Assembly (NCBI RefSeq): GCF_900109075.1
Contig: NZ_FNYS01000026.1
Span: 1 to 48,371 of the forward strand
DNA length: 48,371 nt
Source: Myroides marinus
GTDB taxonomy: Bacteria > Bacteroidota > Bacteroidia > Flavobacteriales > Flavobacteriaceae
Direction of reading: 5' to 3'
Shown: positions 40,581-48,371 of the stretch, piece after piece
How positions within the stretch are numbered: position 1 is the first letter of the stretch
How the letters are laid out: every line of letters starts with the position of its first letter
The notes under the pieces: model-generated
Databases searched by the model: none
The model's input: the letters and a program-made list of their open reading frames with translations, nothing else
What the model was told of the DNA's origin: nothing
Translations under genes and position numbers: made by a program

Positions 40581-41276
40581 CTAATAATACTGCTCTAGGT
40601 CAAACCCTAACACAGCGTTATACTTTCGGTACTCCTCATCAATAGTAGCTCTAAGTTCTATAAGCTCTTTAGTGACTGGGTGTGTAAACTTAAGTTCTAA
40701 AGCATGTAATAACATTGCTCCTAATCCGTGTCTATCAAACCACAGTTTGTTCTGTTTATTACATCCATGAGGACGACTCCCAAGGATAGGGTGAAAGATA
40801 TGTTTAAAGTGCTTGCGAAGTTGGTGTTGTCTTCCAGTCTCTGGATAAGCTTCTACCAAAGAATAACGAGAAGTAGAGTGGTTACCAAAAGGCATATCTA
40901 CTTCTACTCTTTGCAAAGTTTTATAAGCAGTCTTAGCATCCTGCAACTGCCCATTATCATTAGTCAATGCGTAATCAATAGTCTCCTCATCTATCGTATA
41001 TCCACGTACAATAGCAATATATTTCTTCTCTACACTACGTGTTGCAAAGTCATCATTAAGTTGCTTTAAAATCTCTTTATCAAGAGCAAATAACAATACT
41101 CCAGAAGTCTTTCTATCTAATCGATGTACAGGATATACATACTGCCCTATTTGATCTCTTAGTATCTGTATTGCGTACTCTTGGATATCACTTGCTATAA
41201 ATGATTTGTGTACTAATAAATCACGAGGTTTATTAATAGCTACTATATATTCGTCTTGGTAAAGAATCTCTAACAT
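40581..41276 (-). CDS. truC: tRNA pseudouridine(65) synthase, TruC type
   Basis: A 231-residue RluA-family enzyme that makes pseudouridine 65 in certain tRNAs. Evidence: ILYQDEYIVAINKPRDLLVH, then VYPVHRLDRKTSGVLLFAL with catalytic D54, SVEKKYIAIVRG, YPETGRQHQLRKHFKHIFHP and the TruC-specific tail with HGLGAMLLHALELKFTHPVT. The HFKHIFHPILG block with a following HG is the main difference from RluA and matches E. coli TruC well. Monocistronic, minus strand, with no clear terminator; the palindromes downstream may serve. Confidence 0.92.
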   Translation of the reverse strand: MLEILYQDEYIVAINKPRDLLVHKSFIASDIQEYAIQILRDQIGQYVYPVHRLDRKTSGVLLFALDKEILKQLNDDFATRSVEKKYIAIVRGYTIDEETIDYALTNDNGQLQDAKTAYKTLQRVEVDMPFGNHSTSRYSLVEAYPETGRQHQLRKHFKHIFHPILGSRPHGCNKQNKLWFDRHGLGAMLLHALELKFTHPVTKELIELRATIDEEYRKYNAVLGFDLEQYY

Positions 41277-41382
41277 AGGGCAAAGATAAAAAAGCTATAA
41301 ACATCATTACTAAAAATAAACCAAATGCTCTCCAAACCCAACAATACCTAACTATTATCCAAAATAACAGAGCACTCATAAA

Positions 41383-41390
41383 TAATTTTG
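41383..41390 (+). promoter_or_regulatory. -7 element of the YiaA-like gene
   Basis: TAATTTTG, perfect TAnnTTTG. It overlaps an upstream ATG (41388) and so supports the start at 41439 with a leader of about 42 bases. Confidence 0.45.
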
Positions 41391-41438
41391 TTAAAATATA
41401 ATATTTTTATACATATATTTACTTTAAATATAAAACCT

Positions 41439-41921
41439 ATGATAGAAGAAGAAAAAGAAAAAAGCACTAGTACAGAACAAAATACGACTAGCACAAGAAC
41501 ACATCTACAGACTAACACGGAAAACTTAGAAAGGTTTAAACCATCGTCTATTTATACCTCTGTATCTTGGTTAGCACTAGGTATTGGTATCGTGAGTTAT
41601 TGTATTGGTTTATGGAATGCTGAGATATTATTAAGTGAAAAAGGATTCTACTTTACACTTATCTTATTTGGGCTATTTGCAGTAGTTGCCTTACAGAAGA
41701 GTGTACGCGATAAACTAGAAGGCATTCCTGTAACTCCTCTATTCTACACCATCGGGTGGGTAGGTACTATGGCAAGTATCATACTACTTACTATTGGTCT
41801 AGTAAATGCTGAAATGACACTAAGTGAAAAAGGATTCTACGGTATCTCGTACTTACTATCTCTATTCGCTGCAATTAGCGTTCAGAAGAACGTTAGGGAT
41901 TTAGAAAACATCAACAAATAG
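41439..41921 (+). CDS. yiaA: YiaA-like inner-membrane protein
   Basis: A 160-residue protein from MIEEEKEKSTSTEQNTTSTR. The upstream ATG at 41388 overlaps the -7 promoter element and is rejected. A polar N-terminus (about 1-38) is followed by two copies of the YiaA/YiaB two-helix domain: SVSWLALGIGIVSYCIGLWN and TIGWVGTMASIILLTIGLVN, each followed by a near-identical LSEKGFY and a second helix with LQKSVRD / VQKNVRD. Four membrane helices result. Function of YiaA is unknown. The gene ends in a bidirectional terminator shared with the convergent TonB receptor operon. Confidence 0.9.
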   Translation: MIEEEKEKSTSTEQNTTSTRTHLQTNTENLERFKPSSIYTSVSWLALGIGIVSYCIGLWNAEILLSEKGFYFTLILFGLFAVVALQKSVRDKLEGIPVTPLFYTIGWVGTMASIILLTIGLVNAEMTLSEKGFYGISYLLSLFAAISVQKNVRDLENINK

Positions 41922-41948
41922 AAATAAACACCTAATCTATTTAAAAAG

Positions 41949-41985
41949 GCAAAGCCTCTAAATACTGATGTATTAGAGGCTTTTT
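41949..41985. terminator. Bidirectional terminator of yiaA and the GLPGLI-TonB operon
   Basis: Stem AAAGCCTCTA / TAGAGGCTTT between the convergent stops (41921 and 41993), with T-runs on the plus strand and partial ones on the minus strand. Confidence 0.85.
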
Positions 41986-41992
41986 ATATTCT

Positions 41993-44647
41993 TTAGAAGT
42001 TAAAACGAACAGATACTAAGAACTGTGATGGTCTTAACTTAAAGTTAGTAGTTGATGTTTGTATACTGTTGATCACTACTTGTTCATATTCTTTGGTATT
42101 TAATATATTACTCCATTCGAAGTCAAAGTCTATTTTCTTCTTCTCCCATTTCAGTCGATACATTACATCCATAAATCGGTTAGTGAATTTCTGTTGATTA
42201 AAGATATTCTCTCTGTAATCCAGTTTCCAGATAAAACTATGTGCTTTAAATGGGATGATATCAATACGTACATTGTGTGAGTTACCATAAGAATAGGTTG
42301 ATTGTTTCATATCCTTTCTCTGTGTCTCATTGTAATTGAAATCATAGGTAAAGTTTAACCAATCAAAGTAATTATTAGTCAACTGCAATCCATAAACATA
42401 GTTATAAGTATTAACATCTCTTAATGACTCATTTACTAATATCTCACTCTTATTCTTATTTACAGAGAAACTCCCTTTAATATTAGAACTGTACTCACTA
42501 AAAAACTTACCGAGGTTAACATTAGCACTTTGTGTATTTGCAATATTCTTTCGATCTAGAGCTTCTATAATTGTTTGTCCATTCTCATCAATCGTCTGAG
42601 CTAACATAATCTTCTTCTCTTGGTAATTACTATTCAAAGAACCATTCATAAATAATCCATTAAAAGGATTCTTGAACTCAAAGCGCAACCAAGAGTTAAT
42701 ACTCTGTGTATCTTCTATTTTTCCTTTATATGCTGTAAAGTTCAAACCGCTGAATATATAATGATCATACAATTGGCTAAGTGGAGTATAACTAGTATTG
42801 TAGCTACTACCTCCTCTTAATGTCCACATATTATTTATCTTATAAGATAAATAAACAGACGGAGAAAAGTCTACAGCATTCTTTGTATTCTTAGTATCTA
42901 TTGTCTTATCATCTAGCTTCATCGCTGACCAAATAATAGGAAGTGTAAATGTCATATCCCACGATGTTCCTTTATAGCTTGCTGTAGAATTTAATCTATT
43001 GACAAACCTATTATAGGTCAAATCATTCTGATAATTACTTCCTAGCCAAACACGTTCATTATTTTGACCATATAAATCAGTCTCAAAACGCTTGTTCTCA
43101 AACAATAAACTGTACTCTTCTGTGAAAGTCCACTTCTTGTATTTCCATGATAGAGATATAGCATTCTGAGTATAAAAACTGTTATCTAAGAATGATTGAT
43201 TTAACAAACCATACTTCTTTAAATCCTCATCAGGAAAGTTTACATTCCCATTAGCTACTACATCATAATCTTGTTTATCTCTAGTAAAGTCAACTATCGA
43301 CTTAAAGTTAGCAAACTTGTTATTTCCTACTGGTATAAGAGTACTCAAGGAATTCTGTAAGGTAAAAGAAGGAGATAACACACTCTGATTAATAGGATCA
43401 TTATTCTGAAGCATCAGTCCTCTTTCTTTATTTCTACTTACATTAATTGTAATATAATCCTTTAAGTAATTATCTTTTGCATTCTTCGTTATTGTAAACT
43501 TAGAATTAAACACTTCCTTAAAGTATCTGTTCTCATCCTTTCTATTGTACTTAATTACCTCGCTGACATTGCCATTCGCATCAAGGTTCCTAATCTCAGT
43601 AGATTGTGCTCCAGACTGTTTTACCTCATCATTCGTATAAAAAGCATTTGTATTCATCTCTAATTTATCTGTAAACTTCACTAGAAAGTTAGCAGATGCA
43701 AAGTGAGATCTGTTGTCTAAATAACGCGACTTGTCAACGCCAGGTGTAGAGGTAGCACTCATCGATAATGTCTGCCCTGTATCCTTAGTATATCTATATG
43801 TATCAAAAGAACCAAAAGAACCAAATGCTCTAAACTTATTATTAAGATCTTCACCCGAGTTATTTGTATCATAACTGACCAAGTACTGCAAACCTTTACT
43901 AAAGAACATAGGTGACACAGTGCTGTTCCACAAGAAAGGATCTCCTCCTACTCCTATCTTAGCACTTCCACTAAGACTTATCTTATTTTTTAATCTAATA
44001 TTAATAGCAGGGCTCTCAGAAGGAACTACACCTTCTAACATCTTTATAGGTTGGTGATTTTCTATCACTTCTAATTTACTCACATGAAGGTTAGGTAGCG
44101 CTTTAGTAATCGATCCATACCTTCCCTGCATCAAGTCTTTTCCTTCTACATAGAATTTATTCAATGCTTTACCTTGATACTTAATTTCACCATCACCACT
44201 CACTTCCATACCTGGCATTTTCTTAATCACGTCTTCTAATACTCTATCATTCTTTCCTGCAAAAGCATTTAGGTCAAACACTAGTGTATCATTGTGTTGA
44301 GTAATAGGAGATGCTTTCACAAATATCTCTTCTAATTGAGTAAACTCATCAACTAATTGTATCTGAATATCTTGAGACTTATTCTCTACTACCTTTTCGA
44401 ATACACTATAATTGACTGTTGAAGCCTTAATCTTTAGTGTACTTAAAGTTGACTTAACAGGTATCTGAAAAGCTCCTTTGCTATCTGACATTTCGTAAGC
44501 CATTACCGCATTAGTTTCTGGGTTTAGAATAGAAACTATAACATTAGATAAAGGTACTTTATTCTCATCATTTACTTTCCCTTTTATAACAACCTGTGCC
44601 TGCAAAGACACAGTCATAAAAAAGAATATATATACTAAATATTTCAT
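41993..44647 (-). CDS. TonB-dependent outer-membrane protein with a carboxypeptidase-like N-terminal domain
   Basis: An 884-residue protein: signal peptide (1-18), a carboxypeptidase-regulatory-like domain (about 20-105; VIKGKVNDENKVPLSNVIVS), a plug-like region (about 110-215; LEDVIKKMPGMEVSGDGEIK, with FYVEGKDLMQGRYGSI) and a long barrel ending in FLVSVRFNF. The plug is of the short type without the usual GxRGxNG end; VNIRLKNKI-like NIRLKNKISLSGSA closes it. This belongs to the group of outer-membrane beta-barrels that accompany GLPGLI proteins in Bacteroidota. It is the last gene of a five-gene operon, 22 bases after the fourth GLPGLI paralog. The substrate is unknown. Confidence 0.88.
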   Translation of the reverse strand: MKYLVYIFFFMTVSLQAQVVIKGKVNDENKVPLSNVIVSILNPETNAVMAYEMSDSKGAFQIPVKSTLSTLKIKASTVNYSVFEKVVENKSQDIQIQLVDEFTQLEEIFVKASPITQHNDTLVFDLNAFAGKNDRVLEDVIKKMPGMEVSGDGEIKYQGKALNKFYVEGKDLMQGRYGSITKALPNLHVSKLEVIENHQPIKMLEGVVPSESPAINIRLKNKISLSGSAKIGVGGDPFLWNSTVSPMFFSKGLQYLVSYDTNNSGEDLNNKFRAFGSFGSFDTYRYTKDTGQTLSMSATSTPGVDKSRYLDNRSHFASANFLVKFTDKLEMNTNAFYTNDEVKQSGAQSTEIRNLDANGNVSEVIKYNRKDENRYFKEVFNSKFTITKNAKDNYLKDYITINVSRNKERGLMLQNNDPINQSVLSPSFTLQNSLSTLIPVGNNKFANFKSIVDFTRDKQDYDVVANGNVNFPDEDLKKYGLLNQSFLDNSFYTQNAISLSWKYKKWTFTEEYSLLFENKRFETDLYGQNNERVWLGSNYQNDLTYNRFVNRLNSTASYKGTSWDMTFTLPIIWSAMKLDDKTIDTKNTKNAVDFSPSVYLSYKINNMWTLRGGSSYNTSYTPLSQLYDHYIFSGLNFTAYKGKIEDTQSINSWLRFEFKNPFNGLFMNGSLNSNYQEKKIMLAQTIDENGQTIIEALDRKNIANTQSANVNLGKFFSEYSSNIKGSFSVNKNKSEILVNESLRDVNTYNYVYGLQLTNNYFDWLNFTYDFNYNETQRKDMKQSTYSYGNSHNVRIDIIPFKAHSFIWKLDYRENIFNQQKFTNRFMDVMYRLKWEKKKIDFDFEWSNILNTKEYEQVVINSIQTSTTNFKLRPSQFLVSVRFNF

Positions 44648-44669
44648 CGTTAATAAGGGAATTAATTAT

Positions 44670-45464
44670 TTAATAGAACTCTATAGGATTAGGTTCTTTT
44701 CCAAACTTCTTAGTCATAAATTCACTAGGTTCTTTAGAGTCATTCAGAAGTTTCCCACCTGTTTCTTGAATGATCTGCATATAACTTTTGTTAGCATTTA
44801 AATTCTTTAATCTCTTTAATTGTTTATCTGTTACTTCTTTAAAAAAATCAAGTTCACTTAATTCAAACCAGTAATTATTTACTTTCTTACTCTCTATGAA
44901 CTCAAATACATAATCCTGATCAGCATCTTTCGCCTTTACAACAAAACCTGGTAGATTCTTAAACTTATAAGGTCCTTCTATCAATGGTATTTCTGTTGTG
45001 AACCACACTGTCCAGGTACGACCACTCAGTTCACCTATCGCTTTTTGTACTCTCATATTATGAAAATTTTCTGTCTCATTTGAAATAGTCCATTTAATAG
45101 TATTAACTGGCTGTTTTACTTTATAAGCATCTAACATATTAATCATTTCATATAAAACAGTATCTCCAGCATCTCGACTCAAAAACCAAGGAATCTTAGA
45201 CTCAATTGTTCCCGATTCTTCTTCCTTCAGGTCAGCAACAAATTCTAAATAAGTACCCTCACTAATAAACAAAGATCTACTACCATCCACATCTAAGTAA
45301 AACTTCTCTATTAAAGGTTCTGCATTAGGAGTTATTTTCTTATCAAAAGGTTTATAGGTCAACATATACTCATAACGCATAAAATCTTTTACTTGTTGAG
45401 CCATAAGAGTACTAGGCATTACTAACACTAAACACAATACAATAAAACAACAATATTTCTTCAT
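44670..45464 (-). CDS. GLPGLI-family secreted protein, paralog 4
   Basis: A 264-residue exported protein (signal peptide about 1-22, LVMPSTLMAQ). Near the start it has MRYEYMLTYKPFDKKI, and the diagnostic block GRTWTVWFTTEIPLIEGPYK then FKNLPGFVVKAKD (about 146-182) equals the GPWKF.GLPGLI motif of the family, here with NLPGFV. The end GKEPNPIEFY is shared with paralogs 1 and 2 (in operon order from 48015). Function of GLPGLI proteins is unknown; they lie beside TonB-dependent proteins. It directly precedes the TonB-dependent protein gene and begins 4 bases after the previous stop. Confidence 0.88.
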   Translation of the reverse strand: MKKYCCFIVLCLVLVMPSTLMAQQVKDFMRYEYMLTYKPFDKKITPNAEPLIEKFYLDVDGSRSLFISEGTYLEFVADLKEEESGTIESKIPWFLSRDAGDTVLYEMINMLDAYKVKQPVNTIKWTISNETENFHNMRVQKAIGELSGRTWTVWFTTEIPLIEGPYKFKNLPGFVVKAKDADQDYVFEFIESKKVNNYWFELSELDFFKEVTDKQLKRLKNLNANKSYMQIIQETGGKLLNDSKEPSEFMTKKFGKEPNPIEFY

Positions 45465-45468
45465 AACT

Positions 45469-46272
45469 TTATTTCGTAAGCCATTCCATATAATTAGTGT
45501 TATCTCCTATTTTCTTACTCATTGATTGTTGATTTTCAACAGTATCTTCTAGGTAAATCTGTATTCCTTTTTCTGCAAAGTCTTGTTTTAAACTTTTATT
45601 AGCTCTTAACTCTCTTGCTCTAATAAGGTCTTTCTCTTTAGTTATAGCAGCTTTCTCATATTCATAAAAATGTAAGGGAACTTGTACCTTCTCACTCTTT
45701 CTAAACTCGAAGAGATAATCTTGTTTATCATCTACTGCTTTTACTACAAAACCTGGTAAGTTCTTAAACTTATATGGTCCTTCTATAAGAGGTATTTCTG
45801 TAGTAAACCAAACTGTCCAAGTACGACCATTCAATTCACCTACTGCTTTTTGTACAGTCATACCTTCATACTTTTCAGTCGCGCTATCTATAATCCACTT
45901 GACAATATTTACTGGATATTCTATCTTTAATAATGCAGATATGCGCTCTACGTAATATTGTTTATCAATTTCTTTAACTACAATTTCTTTAAAAAATGTG
46001 GTTTCACCTGACATATCAAAGTTTACCCCTAAAAAAGCTAATTGCCCAGTTTTAGTTAAACGCTCAGTACGTTTAGCATAACCTTCAGAATAGAAGCGAG
46101 AAGAAGAATCCCATACATCTAAATACACTGTTTCAGTCTTTACCTCATCAGAAACAACACTTGGTTTAAAAGTAACTCCGTACTCATAACGCATCACATC
46201 TATTTTCTCTTGAGCCATTGATACTACAGTTATTCCTAATGCACAGATAGTACTCATAACTAATCTCTTCAT
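45469..46272 (-). CDS. GLPGLI-family secreted protein, paralog 3
   Basis: A 267-residue exported protein (signal peptide about 1-20, ITVVSMAQ). Conserved order: IDVMRYEYGVTFKPSV, MTVQKAVGELNGRTWTVWFT, IPLIEGPYKFKNLPGFVVKA. It differs from the others in its C-terminus, which ends NTNYMEWLTK instead of KPIEFY, and in a shorter first half. The gene is fourth in a five-gene unit; the start is 33 bases from the preceding stop and its stop lies 4 bases before the next start. Confidence 0.88.
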   Translation of the reverse strand: MKRLVMSTICALGITVVSMAQEKIDVMRYEYGVTFKPSVVSDEVKTETVYLDVWDSSSRFYSEGYAKRTERLTKTGQLAFLGVNFDMSGETTFFKEIVVKEIDKQYYVERISALLKIEYPVNIVKWIIDSATEKYEGMTVQKAVGELNGRTWTVWFTTEIPLIEGPYKFKNLPGFVVKAVDDKQDYLFEFRKSEKVQVPLHFYEYEKAAITKEKDLIRARELRANKSLKQDFAEKGIQIYLEDTVENQQSMSKKIGDNTNYMEWLTK

Positions 46273-46305
46273 ACTCTTATCGTTTTTTAGATTTACATAT
46301 TTATT

Positions 46306-47121
46306 TTAATAAAACTCAATAGGTTTATCCTCTTTACCTACTTTTCTAGAGAGTTCCTCTAACACTTTTGGGTCTCGTATTTGACTAATATTAATCTTAG
46401 TACCTCTTTCTTCTAACATTTGAGCAAGGTTCTTATTTGCTATAGAATTTCTAATCTTATTCCATTGCGTTTTATTAACCTTAATTGCATCTGAATAATT
46501 TTTTGGTAACCAATAAGAGGAAACAGCCTTTTCACTCTTAAGTAATTCGAACTTATAATCTCCTGTACTATCCTCTGCCTTCACCACAAAACCAGGTAAA
46601 TTCTTAAATTTATAAGGTCCCTCTATCAATGGAATATCTTGTGTAAACCATACTGTCCAAGTACGTCCACTCAATTCTCCTACAGCCTTTTGTACCTTCA
46701 TCCCATTATAATCTTCTACATCTGTTGATATTGTCCAATTTATCTGATTAGGTATTTCCTCTACATTATACCTATCTAATCCAGTACTTAGATAGGTATT
46801 AAGCTTTACTTGTGTATTATACACAGACCATCTTACTGCTGTTTGAGATTCTCCTAAATCAGTTGCTTTGCCTACATTTCTCCCCATTTTTATCAAATTC
46901 TCATTTGACTGATCAGAACCAGCACTTATACATCTGGATTCATTATTATAAATATCTAGATAGACAACCTCTACCTTTCCCATCACTGACTTTTCTGTTC
47001 CTATAGTCCAAGCAGGAAAGGTTAGTTGATACTCATAACGCATCACATCTATTTTCTCTTGAGCCACTGCCACTAACGTTATCGTAAATGTGCAGATAGT
47101 ACTTATAATTAGTTTTTTCAT
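46306..47121 (-). CDS. GLPGLI-family secreted protein, paralog 2
   Basis: A 271-residue exported protein (signal peptide about 1-20, ITLVAVAQ). Shared features: IDVMRYEYQLTFPAWT, VEVVYLDIYNNESRCISAGS, MKVQKAVGELSGRTWTVWFT, IPLIEGPYKFKNLPGFVVKA, then YKFELLKSEKAVSSYWLPKN and the end GKEDKPIEFY. It is closest to paralog 1, with which it shares the DSTGDYKFELLKSEKA stretch exactly, so the two probably arose by a recent duplication. Spacing to neighbours is 45 and 33 bases. Confidence 0.88.
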   Translation of the reverse strand: MKKLIISTICTFTITLVAVAQEKIDVMRYEYQLTFPAWTIGTEKSVMGKVEVVYLDIYNNESRCISAGSDQSNENLIKMGRNVGKATDLGESQTAVRWSVYNTQVKLNTYLSTGLDRYNVEEIPNQINWTISTDVEDYNGMKVQKAVGELSGRTWTVWFTQDIPLIEGPYKFKNLPGFVVKAEDSTGDYKFELLKSEKAVSSYWLPKNYSDAIKVNKTQWNKIRNSIANKNLAQMLEERGTKINISQIRDPKVLEELSRKVGKEDKPIEFY

Positions 47122-47166
47122 ATTCTAATTTTTATTTTATGATACTTATAAATGTGATGCCTCAGA

Positions 47167-48015
47167 TTAATAAAACTCTATAGGTTTATCCTCTTTACCC
47201 ATTTTCTTTTTAGTCAACTCATCAGTTACATCCTTCCCCTTATCATCTACCATTTTAAAAGTAGCTGTACCACCTCTTTCATTCATTATTTGAGAGAAAC
47301 TTTTATTTGCATTCACATTTCTGATCTTATCCCACTGTTTTTTATCGATCTTCATCGCTTTCTCTTGTCTAGGAGATAACCAATAAGTAGCTGCTGCTTT
47401 TTCACTTTTTAGCAATTCGAACTTATAATCTCCAGTACTATCCTCAGCCTTTACTACAAAACCAGGTAAATTCTTAAACTTATAAGGCCCATCTATCAAT
47501 GGAATATCTTGTGTAAACCAAACTGTCCAAGTACGACCACTTAATTCACCTGTCGCTTTTTGAACTTTCATCCCCTCATACTCCTCTACGTCTGGTAATA
47601 TGTCCCACTTCACTAAACTTACAGACTCCCCTACATTATACGTTTCTACACCAGAAGTACCATACGTATTCAGGTCTGAACCATTCTTATATATAGACCA
47701 TTTCACTTTACTTCTAAACGAGCTAAGTGCTGCCATACGCGTTGCTATATCAGCATCCTTCTTTGCTCCAGTAGAAAACTCTATTAATGTCTCTTCTCTC
47801 TTTACATTCCCTTCACTCACACATCTAGATTCATTATTTAAAATGTCTAAATAAACGATTTCTGTCCCTCCTTGAGAAGCAGCTTCATCACCTGTTTCTT
47901 TTGTACTAGGCATAGTCATCTGATACTCATAGCGCATTACTTCTATTTTCTCTTGTGCATTAGCTAATAAAGCAGTACATACTAGTGCTGCAGATATACA
48001 CATTACTTTAATCAT
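47167..48015 (-). CDS. GLPGLI-family secreted protein, paralog 1 (operon head)
   Basis: A 282-residue exported protein (signal peptide about 1-20, VCTALLANAQ). Features: IEVMRYEYQMTMPSTK, TEIVYLDILNNESRCVSEGN, MKVQKATGELSGRTWTVWFT, IPLIDGPYKFKNLPGFVVKA, DSTGDYKFELLKSEKAAATY and the end GKEDKPIEFY. It has the longest first half of the four paralogs. It heads the operon that runs down to the TonB-dependent protein. Only 26 bases separate its ATG from the stop of an IS1595-type transposase upstream, and no TAnnTTTG element is present in that gap, so its promoter was either displaced or lies within the IS. Confidence 0.88.
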   Translation of the reverse strand: MIKVMCISAALVCTALLANAQEKIEVMRYEYQMTMPSTKETGDEAASQGGTEIVYLDILNNESRCVSEGNVKREETLIEFSTGAKKDADIATRMAALSSFRSKVKWSIYKNGSDLNTYGTSGVETYNVGESVSLVKWDILPDVEEYEGMKVQKATGELSGRTWTVWFTQDIPLIDGPYKFKNLPGFVVKAEDSTGDYKFELLKSEKAAATYWLSPRQEKAMKIDKKQWDKIRNVNANKSFSQIMNERGGTATFKMVDDKGKDVTDELTKKKMGKEDKPIEFY

Positions 48016-48041
48016 AATTATAGTTGTTTTGAGTTATCTGT

Positions 48042-48371
48042 TTAGCTTCCGTTAATCATATTTAAAGAAGTTGGTTTTGCCTTAACCATCTTAACAATTG
48101 TGTTATGAAAAATTGTTTCCTTAAATACGGATCTATTTAATCTATATACGAACTCATTAAAATAAGCTTGGATATATTTCTTATTGATATGTGAAGGTAC
48201 TGTCCTAATCCACGACTTAAGTTGGTGAATTATTACATGTAATTCTTTAAAATTAGCTCCTTTATCACTTTCTTTTTGAGTAATATTATATTTCTTTTTC
48301 AAAGGATTGTACCCTCTCCATTTATCTGTAACTACATTAGCATCTTGTGAAATATGTTGTTCGAATATAGT
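48042..48371 (-). CDS. IS1595-family (ISXO2-like) transposase, cut by the window end
   Basis: The minus-strand frame is open to the last base of the window (110 codons) and contains the C-terminal part of an ISXO2-like DDE transposase: VVTDKWRGYNPL carries a catalytic-core aspartate, and NFKELHVIIHQLKSWIRTVP followed by YLNEFVYRLNR-type residues (AYFNEFVYRLNRSVFKETIF) is the ISXO2 signature with its final acidic residue. The 5' part lies outside the window, so completeness cannot be judged. An internal TTG at 48302 is not a real start. The gene ends 26 bases upstream of the GLPGLI operon. Confidence 0.88.
   Translation of the reverse strand, partial: TIFEQHISQDANVVTDKWRGYNPLKKKYNITQKESDKGANFKELHVIIHQLKSWIRTVPSHINKKYIQAYFNEFVYRLNRSVFKETIFHNTIVKMVKAKPTSLNMINGS

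Noticed and set aside
41388..41438. Longer start for the YiaA-like protein
   Set aside because: The upstream ATG is inside the TAATTTTG promoter element.

Overview
The window is AT-rich chromosomal DNA from a member of the Bacteroidota, most likely a Flavobacteriaceae of the Myroides/Flavobacterium type. The support is: TAnnTTTG-type -7 promoter elements, no clear Shine-Dalgarno sequences, TonB-dependent receptors with carboxypeptidase-like N-terminal domains, a DUF4374 lipoprotein, GLPGLI-family proteins, and housekeeping proteins (Ffh, HisS, FolD, LpxK) of flavobacterial character. Genus is inferred from protein resemblance only.

Layout. (1) 1-4300 is a mosaic accessory island. It holds an IS3-type transposase stub, a hipB-hipA pair, an orphan Rhs C-terminal tip followed by an overlapping two-helix small ORF, IS debris, a small membrane-protein gene broken by an in-frame TGA, and an N-truncated SnoaL/SgcJ-like ORF. 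Most of it (18-3506) is bracketed by a near-perfect 63-bp inverted repeat. (2) 4300-9400 has a membrane-anchored AraC-type regulator and a TonB receptor-DUF4374 lipoprotein operon with a good promoter, probably iron-chelate uptake. (3) 9400-25600 is mostly core: RluF, an alpha/beta hydrolase, a cysteine-less zinc-ribbon-family coiled coil, a Nif3-like protein divergent from LpxK-PNP, a membrane-anchored MutS-like ATPase, a PhyH dioxygenase, DUF805, a VOC protein with a beta-propeller protein, sulfide:quinone oxidoreductase, a SUKH-like protein, FolD and Ffh. Two small secreted paralogs ending in a TonB-plug-like motif lie here. (4) 25700-41300 mixes core genes (two RluA-type pseudouridine synthases, DUF445, HisS, FtsX-like permease) with lineage-specific ones (lipoprotein, secreted hypothetical, exported catalase with exported ankyrin protein, DUF4261, and a tandem gene pair with identical C-terminal halves). 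(5) 41400-48371 holds YiaA and a minus-strand operon of four tandem GLPGLI paralogs followed by a large TonB-dependent outer-membrane protein. An IS1595-type transposase, cut by the window end, lies 26 bases upstream of that operon.

Most transcription units end in compact hairpins with T-runs, several overlapping stop codons, so operon limits can be read well. The most unusual blocks are the GLPGLI x4/TonB operon, the plug-like mini-protein pair, the Rhs-tip/immunity-like pair inside the inverted-repeat-bounded island, and the duplicated pair at 36.6-37.4 kb. No tRNA, rRNA or CRISPR array was seen.
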